This document shows positions 8,508 to 16,713 of a stretch of 64,000 nucleotides of DNA, one piece after another. The position numbers and the translations under genes are program-made. The first letter of the stretch is position 1, and each line of letters opens with the position of its first letter. Source of the DNA: Bog-473 sp963706555 (GTDB lineage Bacteria; Actinomycetota; Acidimicrobiia; Acidimicrobiales; RAAP-2); assembly GCA_963706555.1 (NCBI GenBank), contig OY970164.1, positions 4,092,001-4,156,000 of the forward strand, written 5' to 3'. The notes below the pieces were generated by a model. That model saw only the letters and a program-made list of their open reading frames with translations. It was not told the origin of the DNA and ran no database searches.

Positions 8508-11047
8508 CGCAAGGCGGCGCCGCACTGGGCCGCGGCCGCCTCGATACAACGCGTCCGCAACTCCCCGACCTCGTCGTCGGTCAGGGTGTGGTCCAACGAG
8601 CAGAATCGCAAGCGGAACGCGAGGCTTCGGCTCCCGCTCGGTATTCCGGCGCCGCGGTAGACGTCGAAGAGCGCGACCGATTCCAAGAGCTCGCCGGCGG
8701 CCCGGCCGAGGACGTCGGCCACCACGTCAGCCGCGACGTCGTCATCGACGACGAGCGCCAGATCGATGTCCGATGAGGGGAAGCGGCTTACGGCGGCGGC
8801 GACCATGGCTCGCCGCGGCACCGCCTCTTCGTCGAACAGGAGTCCCAGGTCCACCTGGAGCCATCCGATCCGGCGCGGCACAGTCCCACTCCCGGATGTG
8901 CGTGTCAGCCCGAAACTGACGGCCACATCAGGATCAATCTCCCCCACGGCACCGATCGACAGGCCGGGCATGTCGTCCGATGTCTTGGCAACGAGGTGGG
9001 CCGAGCGTGTCGGGTGCAGCCCGGGCAGCGGTGCCGCTTCGTCGGGCGCGACCAGGCGGACGCCCGACAACCGGAACGCGTCAGCCAGGACCCGCCACGC
9101 CACCGCTGCGCTCTTTGCGTCATCGTCGTCGAAGGCGAAGACCGCACTCAGGAGCTCACGTTCGCCCGGGAGCAGGGCTGTGTGCGTGCCTCCGGCGCCA
9201 CTCCGTTCGACGACACGCGGGAACCCCTCTTCGGGATGGGAGAAGACCACACCGACTTCGAACAGCCTGATCGCTCCCTGACGCCGCCCTGCGTTGTAAG
9301 CCAGCGCGCCGAGCAGGCCCGGCATGAGCGAGCGACGGAGAAAGGGCTCTTCGGCGATGAGCGGGTTCGACACGCGCACCGCCGGCCCCGTCAGTCCCAC
9401 CTGGCGATGCGACTCCTCCGAGACGAACGTGTTGGTCCATCCTTCCGAGGCACCGGTGCCGGCCATCACGCTCTTCACCAGGCGGCGCGACCGTTGCAGC
9501 GAGGTGAGACGACCCGGTTGGGGCCAGGTCGGCGTGTGGCGAGGGATGTTGGCGTACCCGAACATCCGGGCCACCTCCTCAATCACATCGTCGATCCCGT
9601 AGGGGGCCGGACGCACATCCGGCCGGTTCGTCGGCACGAGAACCGCCAGCTCCCCGTCGTTCACTGCGCCGTCGTTCGCTGGGTCCGCCGCCTTGGTGAA
9701 GCCGATCGGGTCCAGCAGCGCTGCGATCTCCGTTCCCGTCAGCGCCACCCCGATCTGACGCTGGACGCGGGCGATCGGCACGCGCAGGGTGAACGGCTCG
9801 GGGACCTCACCGCGCACGTCGAGCACACCGTCACAGAATTGCAGGCCCGGCACGCTCTCCCCGAGCAACTCGGCGAACCGCTTGATCGACGCGTCGATGC
9901 CCCAGGGGTCGCACCCTCGCTCGAAACGGGCCGAGGCTTCGGTGCGCAGACCGAGGCGCTTCGACGTGCGCGCGATGGCCATGGGCAAGAAGTACGCCGC
10001 CTCGAGCAGCACCTCGGTGGTCGCATCCGAGATCTCCGATGATGCGCCGCCCATGACCCCGGCCACCCCGACCGCCACGTCGGTGCCGTCGCAGATGAGA
10101 CAATCCTCGCCGGTATCGCCCAAGCTGCGACCGGGCGTGCCCAAGGTGCGGGTGATGCCATCGAGCGTCTCGAGCGTCTCACCGGGTCGGGCCCGTCGGA
10201 CGATCAGGCCCCGTCCGCCGAGGTGCGCCAGGTCATAAGGGTGGGTGGGCTGGCCGCGCTCGAGCATCACGTAGTTCGACGCGTCGACCACGTTGTTGAT
10301 GGGGCGCATCCCGGCCAGGATCAGCCGCTGGGCGATCCACTGCGGAGAGGGGCCGACCACCACATCGGTGAGGACGGACACGGTCAAGCGCGGGCAGAGG
10401 TCCGCGTCTTCGACGACGGCACTGGCGGCCTCCGACACGGGCCGGCCACTCGACGCGGGGGTCGGCGGCTCGGGCAGCGTGAACGGGAGACCGAGCCGGG
10501 CCGCCAGGTCCCTCGCGATGCCCGAAATGGACCACGCATCGGGACGATTGCCCTCCACCGTGATGTCGAAGACCGTGTCCGCCTCGAGTCCGAAGGCTTC
10601 GGTCAGTGGCGTGCCGGGAGCAGCCTTGATCTCATCACCGAGCACGAGCAGGCCTGCACCGTCGTCGGAGAGTCCGAGCTCGCGGCCCGAGCACAACATG
10701 CCGTGGGACTCGACACCACGCATTTTGCGCAGGCCGATCGCAAAGCCCCCTGGCAGCACCGCACCGACGGGAGCCAGAGGAACTCGGTCGCCGACCTCGA
10801 AGTTGAAGGCTCCACAGACGATTTGGAGCGGACCGTGTCCCGCATCGACGACGATGCGGCGGATCCGGTCGGCCCCCTTAATGGCATCTATTTCGGTCAC
10901 GAGACTCACGACCACGTCTTCGAGGCCTTCGCCGACCTGCTCGATCCCCTCGACGACGAGCCCGAGGTCATCGAGCGCGGCGGTCAGTGCCCCGGTGTCG
11001 TCGGGGAAAGGGGCGAAGTCACGGAGCCAACTGAGTGGAGCGCGCAC
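8504..11047 (-). CDS. pheT: Phenylalanyl-tRNA synthetase beta subunit
   Basis: 847 residues, slightly long for the family (about 790-830). Beta chain of the alpha2-beta2 enzyme that charges tRNA-Phe in the cytoplasm. Visible in order: the N-terminal start MRAPLSWLRDFAP; the tRNA-binding (EMAP-like) domain with LQIVCGAFNFEVGDRVPLA and KMRGVESHGMLCSGRELGL; the B3/B4 editing region with VEGNRPDAWSISGIARDLAA; the B5 domain ending in EVARMFGYANIP; the catalytic-like core; and the C-terminal ferredoxin-like anticodon-binding domain (SRFPSSDIDLALVV to LTDDEVGELRTRC). It follows pheS by 51 bases and overlaps the GNAT start by four. Confidence 0.97.
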   Translation of the reverse strand: MRAPLSWLRDFAPFPDDTGALTAALDDLGLVVEGIEQVGEGLEDVVVSLVTEIDAIKGADRIRRIVVDAGHGPLQIVCGAFNFEVGDRVPLAPVGAVLPGGFAIGLRKMRGVESHGMLCSGRELGLSDDGAGLLVLGDEIKAAPGTPLTEAFGLEADTVFDITVEGNRPDAWSISGIARDLAARLGLPFTLPEPPTPASSGRPVSEAASAVVEDADLCPRLTVSVLTDVVVGPSPQWIAQRLILAGMRPINNVVDASNYVMLERGQPTHPYDLAHLGGRGLIVRRARPGETLETLDGITRTLGTPGRSLGDTGEDCLICDGTDVAVGVAGVMGGASSEISDATTEVLLEAAYFLPMAIARTSKRLGLRTEASARFERGCDPWGIDASIKRFAELLGESVPGLQFCDGVLDVRGEVPEPFTLRVPIARVQRQIGVALTGTEIAALLDPIGFTKAADPANDGAVNDGELAVLVPTNRPDVRPAPYGIDDVIEEVARMFGYANIPRHTPTWPQPGRLTSLQRSRRLVKSVMAGTGASEGWTNTFVSEESHRQVGLTGPAVRVSNPLIAEEPFLRRSLMPGLLGALAYNAGRRQGAIRLFEVGVVFSHPEEGFPRVVERSGAGGTHTALLPGERELLSAVFAFDDDDAKSAAVAWRVLADAFRLSGVRLVAPDEAAPLPGLHPTRSAHLVAKTSDDMPGLSIGAVGEIDPDVAVSFGLTRTSGSGTVPRRIGWLQVDLGLLFDEEAVPRRAMVAAAVSRFPSSDIDLALVVDDDVAADVVADVLGRAAGELLESVALFDVYRGAGIPSGSRSLAFRLRFCSLDHTLTDDEVGELRTRCIEAAAAQCGAALR

Positions 11048-11098
11048 GGATGTCTTTCTCTAGAGCTCTAATGAGGTGGGGCGAGGGGCGGGGCCGTC

Positions 11099-12181
11099 TC
11101 AGAACTGAGACAGGAAGCGAATGTCATTCTCCATAAACGACCGCAGGTCGGGAATCTCGTGGCGCATGAGAGCCAACCGGTCGATACCGAAACCAAAAGC
11201 GAATCCGGACCATTCGTCGGCGTCGATCCCCACCGCGGCGAACACGGCGGGGTCCACCATCCCGCACCCGCCGAGCTCCACCCATCCGACGTTGGAACAC
11301 GTGCGGCAGCCTTCACCGCGGCAGATGACGCAGGTGATCTCGTACTCGGCCGACGGCTCGGTGAAGGGGAAGTACGCCGGCCGCAGCCGCGACTGCATGT
11401 CCTCGCCGAAATAGGCCGACGTGAACGTCTGAATGGTGCCGGCCAGATCACCGAACGTGATACCGCGGTCGACCACCAGCCCCTCGATCTGGTTGAAGAC
11501 GGGGAGGTGGCGGGCGTCGGGCGTATCGAGCCGGAAACATTTCCCCGGCATGACGGCATGGATCGGCAGCGTGCCGCTGCGTACCGCCTCTTCCATCAGG
11601 TGGATCTGCACGGGCGAGGTGTGTGTGCGCAGAAGCACCGTCTCGGGCTCGCCGATATCGAGATACATCGTGTCGTACATGCCGCGGGCCGGATGCGCCG
11701 GGGGCATGTTCAGCGCCTCGAAGTTGTACCAGTCCGTCTCGGCTTCCGGGCCCTCCGCCACCACGAAGCCCATCCCGACGAACACATCCTCCAGCTCGTC
11801 GCGGGCCTGCGACACCAGATGGAGGTGGCCACGGCTGAGCGGCGCGGTGACCTGCCCGGGGATGACCTCGGTCAGGTCCAATCGGTCCGCGGCGAGGAGT
11901 GCGACTCGCTCGGCGTGGGCCAGCGAGGTCCGGCGGGCGGCCACGAGCCCCTCGAGCTCGGCTCGGGCCTCCTGCAACCGACGCCCTGCTTCCTTGCGGG
12001 CTTCGGGGTCGAGCGAGCCCAACGAGCGGTGGGCCCCCGACAGGGCGGCGCGCTTCCCGAACAGGTCGGTCTCCACCTGCGCCAGGGCGTCCGTCGAGGA
12101 CGCCCCCGCTATGGCGGCCTTGCCTTCCTCGACGATCCTGTCGATCTCGCCCTGCATCTGCACCTGCATCTGCTCAGTCAC
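11099..12181 (-). CDS. pheS: Phenylalanyl-tRNA synthetase alpha subunit
   Basis: 360 residues from the GTG at 12181, which overlaps the methyltransferase stop by eight bases; this start matches the usual coiled-coil N-terminus better than an upstream ATG. The coiled coil runs through EAGRRLQEARAELEGLVAARR. The class II motifs are FVVAEGPEAETDWYNFEALN (motif 1 area), LLRTHTSPVQIHLM (motif 2 area) and FGFGIDRLALMRHEIPDLR (motif 3). A C-x2-C pair (CRGEGCRTC) lies near the active-site loop. Confidence 0.97.
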   Translation of the reverse strand: MTEQMQVQMQGEIDRIVEEGKAAIAGASSTDALAQVETDLFGKRAALSGAHRSLGSLDPEARKEAGRRLQEARAELEGLVAARRTSLAHAERVALLAADRLDLTEVIPGQVTAPLSRGHLHLVSQARDELEDVFVGMGFVVAEGPEAETDWYNFEALNMPPAHPARGMYDTMYLDIGEPETVLLRTHTSPVQIHLMEEAVRSGTLPIHAVMPGKCFRLDTPDARHLPVFNQIEGLVVDRGITFGDLAGTIQTFTSAYFGEDMQSRLRPAYFPFTEPSAEYEITCVICRGEGCRTCSNVGWVELGGCGMVDPAVFAAVGIDADEWSGFAFGFGIDRLALMRHEIPDLRSFMENDIRFLSQF

Positions 12182-12977
12182 TGCCGGAAATGGTAGATGC
12201 CGCCGACCCCCGCCCAGACGACCGGCGTTGCCGCAACGCCTCGAAGCACAGGACGGCACATGCCACGCCCACGTTCAGCGACTCGGCGCGGCCCTCCATC
12301 GGGATGGCCACCGCGCCCCCGATGGCCTCCAACGTCTCGGGCTCCAGGCCCGAGGCCTCGTTCCCCAGGAACAGGGCGGTCGGGACCGACCAGTCGAGTG
12401 CCGTGTAGTCCACTCCGTCCCTCACCACGGTGGCCAGGGTCCGATACCCCCGGCCCGAGAGCGAGCTCGCCAAGGCGGCCGGGTCCGCACGGACGCTGAA
12501 AGGGACGTGGAAGATCGATCCGGCGGAGGCCCGGACCGTCTTGGGGTTGTAGGGGTCCACGGACTCGCCGCTGAAGATGACCGCGCTGACGCCGGACGCA
12601 TCGGCCGTCCGGAGCACGGTGCCGGCATTTCCGGGGTCCCTGACGTCCACGAGGACGATGATGAGCGGCTGAGCGGCCGGGTCCGGGTCGGCGACCGGCG
12701 TATCGAGCATCGCCAGGACAGTCAGGACCGGCTGCGGCGTAACCGTGTCGGCCACCCGTTCGAGCACGCCCGGGGCGAGCGGGAAGACGCGGGCTCCTGC
12801 GGCGAGCGCTAGGTCACAGGTCTCCCTGGTCAGCGGGTCCGCTGCCCCCTCAGGAGCGAGATACACCGACTCCACCGCCACCCCGGCCCGAAGCGCCGTG
12901 CGCAGAAGCTCGATCCCCTCGGCCACGAAGACACGCTCGGCCCAGCGAGCCGAACGCTTCTGGAGCAGCCCCCGCAC
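12174..12977 (-). CDS. TrmH/SpoU-family RNA 2'-O-methyltransferase
   Basis: 267 residues from the GTG at 12977. An N-terminal L30e-like substrate-binding part (RWAERVFVAEGIELLR) is followed by a SPOUT domain with the three SpoU motifs: VDVRDPGNAGTVLRTADASG, ALFLGNEASGLEPETL and AIPMEGRAESLNVGVACAVL (knot and SAM site). It probably methylates 23S rRNA. In the same frame, upstream codons read SQPLAFTHRRVRRVRGLLQK, which looks like the natural family start; the only start-like codon there is a CTG at 13019 that overlaps the rplT stop (CTGA). Confidence 0.9.
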   Translation of the reverse strand: MRGLLQKRSARWAERVFVAEGIELLRTALRAGVAVESVYLAPEGAADPLTRETCDLALAAGARVFPLAPGVLERVADTVTPQPVLTVLAMLDTPVADPDPAAQPLIIVLVDVRDPGNAGTVLRTADASGVSAVIFSGESVDPYNPKTVRASAGSIFHVPFSVRADPAALASSLSGRGYRTLATVVRDGVDYTALDWSVPTALFLGNEASGLEPETLEAIGGAVAIPMEGRAESLNVGVACAVLCFEALRQRRSSGRGSAASTISGSD

Positions 12978-13015
12978 GCGACGTACACGGCGGTGCGTGA
13001 ACGCGAGCGGTTGGC

Positions 13016-13429
13016 TCAGGAGGAAAGAACCTCGGCCGGCTCCTTGGCGGACGGCTTCGTCGTCGCATCGTTGGCCGGCAACGCACTCTGGGCAGCCTGC
13101 ACCAGTGCGCCGAACGCATCGGGGTCACTCACGGCGAGATCGGCGAGAACCTTGCGGTCAACCTCGATACCCGCCAGGTGCAGCCCGTTGATCATGCGGC
13201 TGTAACTCATGCCGTGGGCACGGGCCCCGGCGTTGATCCGCTGGATCCAGAGCTTGCGGAAGTCCCCCTTGCGGGCACGGCGGTCCCGGAAGGCGTACTG
13301 CATCGAGTGCATGAGCTGCTCGTTGGCCGAACGGTAGGTACGGCTCTTGTTCCCGTAGTACCCCTTCGCCTGTTCCAGAACGGCGCGGTGATGCTTGCGA
13401 CCATGTACAGATCGCTTGACTCTGGCCAT
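13016..13429 (-). CDS. rplT: Ribosomal protein L20
   Basis: 137 residues. The L20 signature is complete: MARVKRSVHGRKHHRAVLEQ at the start, AKGYYGNKSRTYRSANEQ, then RRARKGDFRKLWIQRINAG and MSYSRMINGLHLAGIEVDRK. It binds 23S rRNA early in 50S assembly. The C-terminus carries about 15 extra residues (TTKPSAKEPAEVLSS) beyond the usual end. The rpmI-rplT spacer is unusually long (131 bases) and GT-rich. Confidence 0.98.
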   Translation of the reverse strand: MARVKRSVHGRKHHRAVLEQAKGYYGNKSRTYRSANEQLMHSMQYAFRDRRARKGDFRKLWIQRINAGARAHGMSYSRMINGLHLAGIEVDRKVLADLAVSDPDAFGALVQAAQSALPANDATTKPSAKEPAEVLSS

Positions 13430-13560
13430 CGGGGGTCCTCCTTTCTTCTCGTCGTTCTCGCTACTGCGTCTGCATGCGTGTGGGGGTGTGCTTGCGTGTG
13501 TGTCTGCGTCGAGCGGGAGGCGGCGGCCACATCGGGTGCCGGTCAGCCCACGCAGCTACC

Positions 13561-13755
13561 TCAAAGGCCGAGCATTCTCCGTACCGACTTCTCGTCGGCC
13601 TTGGACACATCGGCGCCACGACCCAGACGACGCATGCGGACGCTGCTCTTCGTCTCGAAGTTGTGACCCCTGAAGGCCTGCCCACGACGGAGACGACCGC
13701 TGCCGGTGACTTTGATGCGCTTCGCAGCGCCCTTGTCCGTCTTCATCTTCGGCAT
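13561..13755 (-). CDS. rpmI: Ribosomal protein L35
   Basis: 64 residues from MPKMKTDKGAAKRIKVTGSG, with RGQAFRGHNFETKSSVRMRR and a C-terminal MLGL. The ATG at 13755 sits four bases after the infC stop; an upstream in-frame start would overlap infC and add repeat-derived residues. Small basic 50S protein in the conserved infC-rpmI-rplT order. Confidence 0.97.
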   Translation of the reverse strand: MPKMKTDKGAAKRIKVTGSGRLRRGQAFRGHNFETKSSVRMRRLGRGADVSKADEKSVRRMLGL

Positions 13756-13759
13756 TACG

Positions 13760-14542
13760 TCATCCCTCTTCGGTCGTTGCTGCGTCGTCGGTCGTTGCTG
13801 CGTGGTCAGCCGGTACCGGGACCGACTCAGTGGCCCCTGCACCGGTCACCGGCTCATTTCCATTCGTTGTCGCTGCTCGTGTCGCTGGCGGTGCGGCCGC
13901 CGGTGACTCTGGCGGCGCCCCGGCTGCTGTGGCTGCTGCTGTGGCCGGGGCAGATTGCTTGTCACCGCGATGTTGGTTGGCTGTCCTCGACGCAGCGGCC
14001 TGACGGGCCCTCTTGTCGGGAGCAAGCACCATGATCATGTTGCGGTTGTCGAGCTTGGGCTCGGCCTCGATTTTGGCGATACCTTCCATCTGCTCGGCAA
14101 TGCGATCCAGGATCCGCTTTCCGTGCTCGGGGTGATACACCTCACGCCCACGGAACATGATCGTGATCTTGACCTTGTGCCCCTCGTTCAAGAACTTGGC
14201 CACCTGGCGGGTCTTGGTGTCGAAGTCCCCGGGCCCGATCTTGGGCCGGTACTTCATCTCCTTGATCCCGACGTGGACCGTCTTGCGACGGCTCTCCTTG
14301 GCCCGTTGGGCCTCGTCGAACTTGAACTTTCCGAAGTCCATGATCCGGCAGACCGGAGGATTGGCCATGGGGGCCACTTCGACCAGGTCCAGATCAAGCT
14401 CCTTGGCAATGGCCAAGGCCTCGGCCAGCGACTTGATGCCTAACTGCACACCATCGGGGTCGACCAGGCGGACTTCACGGGCACGGATGCGATCATTGAT
14501 CCGGTGCTCAGTTGTTGTTTCAGCGACGATGCGGCACCACAC
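13760..14542 (-). CDS. infC: Translation initiation factor IF-3 with Ala/Thr-rich tail
   Basis: Up to 260 residues. The N-domain reads HRINDRIRAREVRLVDPDG; the linker and C-domain have PPVCRIMDFGKFKFDEAQR, VKITIMFRGREVYHPEHGKR and NRNMIMVLAPDK. The last 75 or so residues, rich in Ala, Thr and Pro, go beyond the normal end and contain repeated TGCTGCGTC-type DNA. A GTG at 14542 has a stop two codons upstream and almost no room for a ribosome site. The ATC at 14530, 11 bases after GAGAGG, would give the usual short N-terminus; non-AUG starts are known for infC (AUU in E. coli). Confidence 0.95.
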   Translation of the reverse strand: MWCRIVAETTTEHRINDRIRAREVRLVDPDGVQLGIKSLAEALAIAKELDLDLVEVAPMANPPVCRIMDFGKFKFDEAQRAKESRRKTVHVGIKEMKYRPKIGPGDFDTKTRQVAKFLNEGHKVKITIMFRGREVYHPEHGKRILDRIAEQMEGIAKIEAEPKLDNRNMIMVLAPDKRARQAAASRTANQHRGDKQSAPATAAATAAGAPPESPAAAPPATRAATTNGNEPVTGAGATESVPVPADHAATTDDAATTEEG

Positions 14543-14720
14543 CTCTCACTTGGGCCCACGGTCTTTCCGCGGGCCATCCGGTGGAGCGAGGTCGACCAAC
14601 GGGCTGGGCCCGCGCCGAGAAACCTTCGACCCGGCGCACTGCTGTCGCCCAATGAGCGAACGTGTGGCCAGGTGGAGGCCTTCTGGTCGGAGGCCCCGCT
14701 TCCATGTACTCAAGGGGAAT

Positions 14721-14726
14721 ATTGTA
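14721..14726 (-). promoter_or_regulatory. Candidate extended -10 element of the infC operon promoter
   Basis: On the minus strand TGGTACAAT fits an extended -10 (TGnTAnnnT). The matching -35 position (14744-14749) reads TGTCCA, a weak match. Transcription from here would give a leader of about 180 bases before infC, with several GGGCCC/CCCG-type inverted segments. Inference from sequence only. Confidence 0.4.
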
Positions 14727-14731
14727 CCAGC

Positions 14732-15193
14732 ATGAGCAGCCTTTGGACACCGTCAGGCGAACACTTCCCCGCGAAAGAGGAAGGCGGCGGCGGGTCGGCC
14801 GGCTCCCCGGGAAGGCCCGGAACGCCTCCCGCTCCCCCATCGTCGGGGCCGGAGGACGATGACCGCAGCGCGTTGAGCGCCGAGGCCCAGGCCGAAATGG
14901 ACGCCATGCGCCAGCAGCTGGCCCAGACGCCGGCGGAAGTCGTCATCGCCAACCACTGCTACGGGATATTCGAGCTGGCCACGATCTATCTCTCCAACTC
15001 CCCGCCCATGTTCTTCGAGGCCCGGTTGGCCATCGATGGGCTGGGTGGTCTGCTGGAGGCGGTCAAGGGCCGCTTGGGCGAGGCCGAGCCGTCGCTCTTG
15101 CAGGCCCTCTCGCAGCTCCGCTTGGCCTATGTCCAGCTCGAAGGGGCCGAACGGGCCGCCGCCGAGAGCGCGGCCAGCGCTGATCAGAACTAG
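14732..15193 (+). CDS. DUF1844-domain protein
   Basis: 153 residues from the ATG at 14732. A Gly/Pro-rich N-terminal 45 residues are followed by the DUF1844 pattern: VIANHCYGIFELATIYLSN, ARLAIDGLGGLLEAVKGRLG, LLQALSQLRLAYVQLEG. The family is small, helical and of unknown function and is often encoded beside infC in actinobacteria. It is divergent from infC, and its stop overlaps the end of the convergent SRPBCC gene by four bases. Confidence 0.75.
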   Translation: MSSLWTPSGEHFPAKEEGGGGSAGSPGRPGTPPAPPSSGPEDDDRSALSAEAQAEMDAMRQQLAQTPAEVVIANHCYGIFELATIYLSNSPPMFFEARLAIDGLGGLLEAVKGRLGEAEPSLLQALSQLRLAYVQLEGAERAAAESAASADQN

Positions 15194-15708
15194 CTGGCCG
15201 ACCCGGAACTTGCTGACGGGTCGGCGGTAGCCGGGTCAGAACGGCTGATCGGGGCGGAGCTGCGGCGGGCCAATGTCTCGCTCTCCGCCGCTGCGGCAAG
15301 GCCATTGAGCGTCAAACCGATGAAGGCGCCCAGCTGACGCTTGTAGATCCACCCCGTGGCCGGCACTTTGCCGCGGAACGTCGACCGCCAGACGATGGAC
15401 GTCCCCTCTCCCGACGGCAGCAACTTGACGACGGAGCGGTACTCGCGCACCGCCAAGCCGGAGATCAGCTCGTAGCAGAACCGCTCGTCGGGCTTGACCA
15501 TCGTCACCCGCTCCCGGCTGACGTGCCGGCCCGTGTGGAAGATACGAACCGCCCCCACTCCTTCCGGTTCACCATCGCCCTTTTGGACCAGCTCGAAGGA
15601 GTCGATCGGTGACCATGACGGCCACGTCGACCCGTCCCGGAGCAGCGCGAACACCGTCGCCGGTGGTGCGCTCGTTGTCTGTTGGTGCTCGATCACCTGT
15701 AGGCCCAT
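15190..15708 (-). CDS. SRPBCC (polyketide cyclase/dehydrase-like) family protein
   Basis: 172 residues. The START/Bet v1-like pattern is clear: IEHQQTTSAPPATVFALLRDGSTWPSW at the start, VRIFHTGRHVSRERVTMVKP in the middle, SIVWRSTFRGKVPATGW and a long C-terminal helix (GAFIGLTLNGLAAAAES). A Ser/Ala-rich tail follows. The fold binds lipids, polyketides or other hydrophobic ligands; no reaction can be given. A strong Shine-Dalgarno (GAGAGGAGG) precedes the ATG. It is divergent from the TetR gene, so it is a likely TetR target. Confidence 0.8.
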   Translation of the reverse strand: MGLQVIEHQQTTSAPPATVFALLRDGSTWPSWSPIDSFELVQKGDGEPEGVGAVRIFHTGRHVSRERVTMVKPDERFCYELISGLAVREYRSVVKLLPSGEGTSIVWRSTFRGKVPATGWIYKRQLGAFIGLTLNGLAAAAESETLARRSSAPISRSDPATADPSASSGSAS

Positions 15709-15762
15709 GACGCCTCCTCTCTCAGATTCTCAACTTTTTCGTGGTTCGACCGTTTCTTTTCT

Positions 15763-15790
15763 AGTGTACCATTTGGAACATGCCGGGCAA
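15763..15790 (-). promoter_or_regulatory. Candidate promoter for the SRPBCC gene
   Basis: Minus strand: TTGCCC (15790-15785), 16-base spacer, TACACT (15768-15763). It lies at the very start of the divergent tetR gene, so a TetR-type repressor bound here could block both genes. By-eye call only. Confidence 0.35.
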
Positions 15791-16487
15791 GTCTCCTCCG
15801 CAGAAATCTTCCGAGCGGAAATCTCCCAAGCAGAAGCTCGTCGATCAGGTGGTGGACCACTTCGTCGTCGACGGCCTCGGTGACATGAGTCTGCGCAAGA
15901 TCGCCGCCTCCATCGGGACCAGCCATCGCATGCTCCTCTACCACTTCGGCTCAAAGAACGGCCTCTTGGTCGAGGTGGTGCGGGCCGTGGAAGCCCGGGC
16001 ACAGGACCAGCTCGCGGAAATCGGGAGTCGGACGGCGCCGGAGCCGGAGCCGGTGCCGGGTGGCCGGGAGGCTCCGGCGACAGAGCCGGGTGGCGCGGAG
16101 CCGGCGGGCGCTGGTGCGGGCGACACCGACCGGGTGATCCGGGACATGTGGGAGTTCCTCGCCGATCCGGCCCAAGCCGACTTCGAACGACTGTTCTTCG
16201 CGCTCTACGGCCGAGCCCTTCAGGGTGACGCGCAGGTGCGCCCTCTCCTCGGCGAAGCGATCGAGAGTTGGCTCGATGCGAATGTGGCGCTGGCGGAAGT
16301 ACGGGGCATCCCGCCCGATGAATCTCGCATGCACGCCCGACTCGGGCTGGCCGTGGTCCGTGGGCTCCTGCTCGACCTGTTGGCGACCGGGGACCGCGCC
16401 GGTGTCGACGCAGCGCTCGAGATCTTCGCCAGCCGCTACGCCGGGCGCTGGTGGGAACCGGTCGGAGCCAGCGCGCACGCCTCGTAG
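15780..16487 (+). CDS. TetR-family transcriptional regulator
   Basis: 235 residues. The N-terminal helix-turn-helix is LGDMSLRKIAASIGTSHRM followed by LLYHFGSKNGLLVEVVRAVE, the TetR signature. About 35 Pro/Glu/Gly/Ala-rich residues (PEPEPVPGGREAP and on) sit between helix 4 and the ligand-binding domain, coded by repeated GGAGCCGG-type DNA; TetR proteins normally lack this. It is divergent from the SRPBCC gene with a 71-base spacer holding candidate -10 boxes for both directions, so mutual or autoregulation is likely. Its 3' end overlaps the convergent cold-shock-like gene by 52 bases. Confidence 0.88.
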   Translation: MPGKSPPQKSSERKSPKQKLVDQVVDHFVVDGLGDMSLRKIAASIGTSHRMLLYHFGSKNGLLVEVVRAVEARAQDQLAEIGSRTAPEPEPVPGGREAPATEPGGAEPAGAGAGDTDRVIRDMWEFLADPAQADFERLFFALYGRALQGDAQVRPLLGEAIESWLDANVALAEVRGIPPDESRMHARLGLAVVRGLLLDLLATGDRAGVDAALEIFASRYAGRWWEPVGASAHAS

Positions 16488-16699
16488 CGACCACGATGCC
16501 CGGGTGTCACCACGAAGCTCACCTCGGTCCCCGGCTCGATCCGGCGGGACCCGTCGAGAATGGCGGTGGCGTGGAAGTCGAAGATTGAGCCGCCGGCTTC
16601 GGTGACCGTTCCCAGGCCGCGCCGGGGGTCGAACGAGGTGACCCGCCCGAAGAAAGGGCGATGGGAGGGGACGGGGCCGATCACGGTCGCCGGAGCCAC
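16436..16699 (-). CDS. Small cold-shock-domain-like protein
   Basis: 87 residues. The core FFGRVTSFDPRRGLGTVTEAG, then FDFHATAILDGSRRIEPGTEVSF and GHRGRYEACAL, resembles the cold-shock/OB-fold pattern (G-x-V-x-x-F-D, G-x-G-x-V, DFH), though the RNP1 motif KGFGFI is weakened to RGLGTV. It could bind single-stranded nucleic acid. It lies 14 bases downstream of hisG on the same strand and overlaps the tetR 3' end. Confidence 0.65.
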   Translation of the reverse strand: MAPATVIGPVPSHRPFFGRVTSFDPRRGLGTVTEAGGSIFDFHATAILDGSRRIEPGTEVSFVVTPGHRGRYEACALAPTGSHQRPA

Positions 16700-16713
16700 G
16701 ATCGTCGTTGTGG

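Noticed and set aside
12978..13015. T-box leader for pheS/pheT
   Set aside because: The genes are internal to the infC series, and no T-box sequence was seen.
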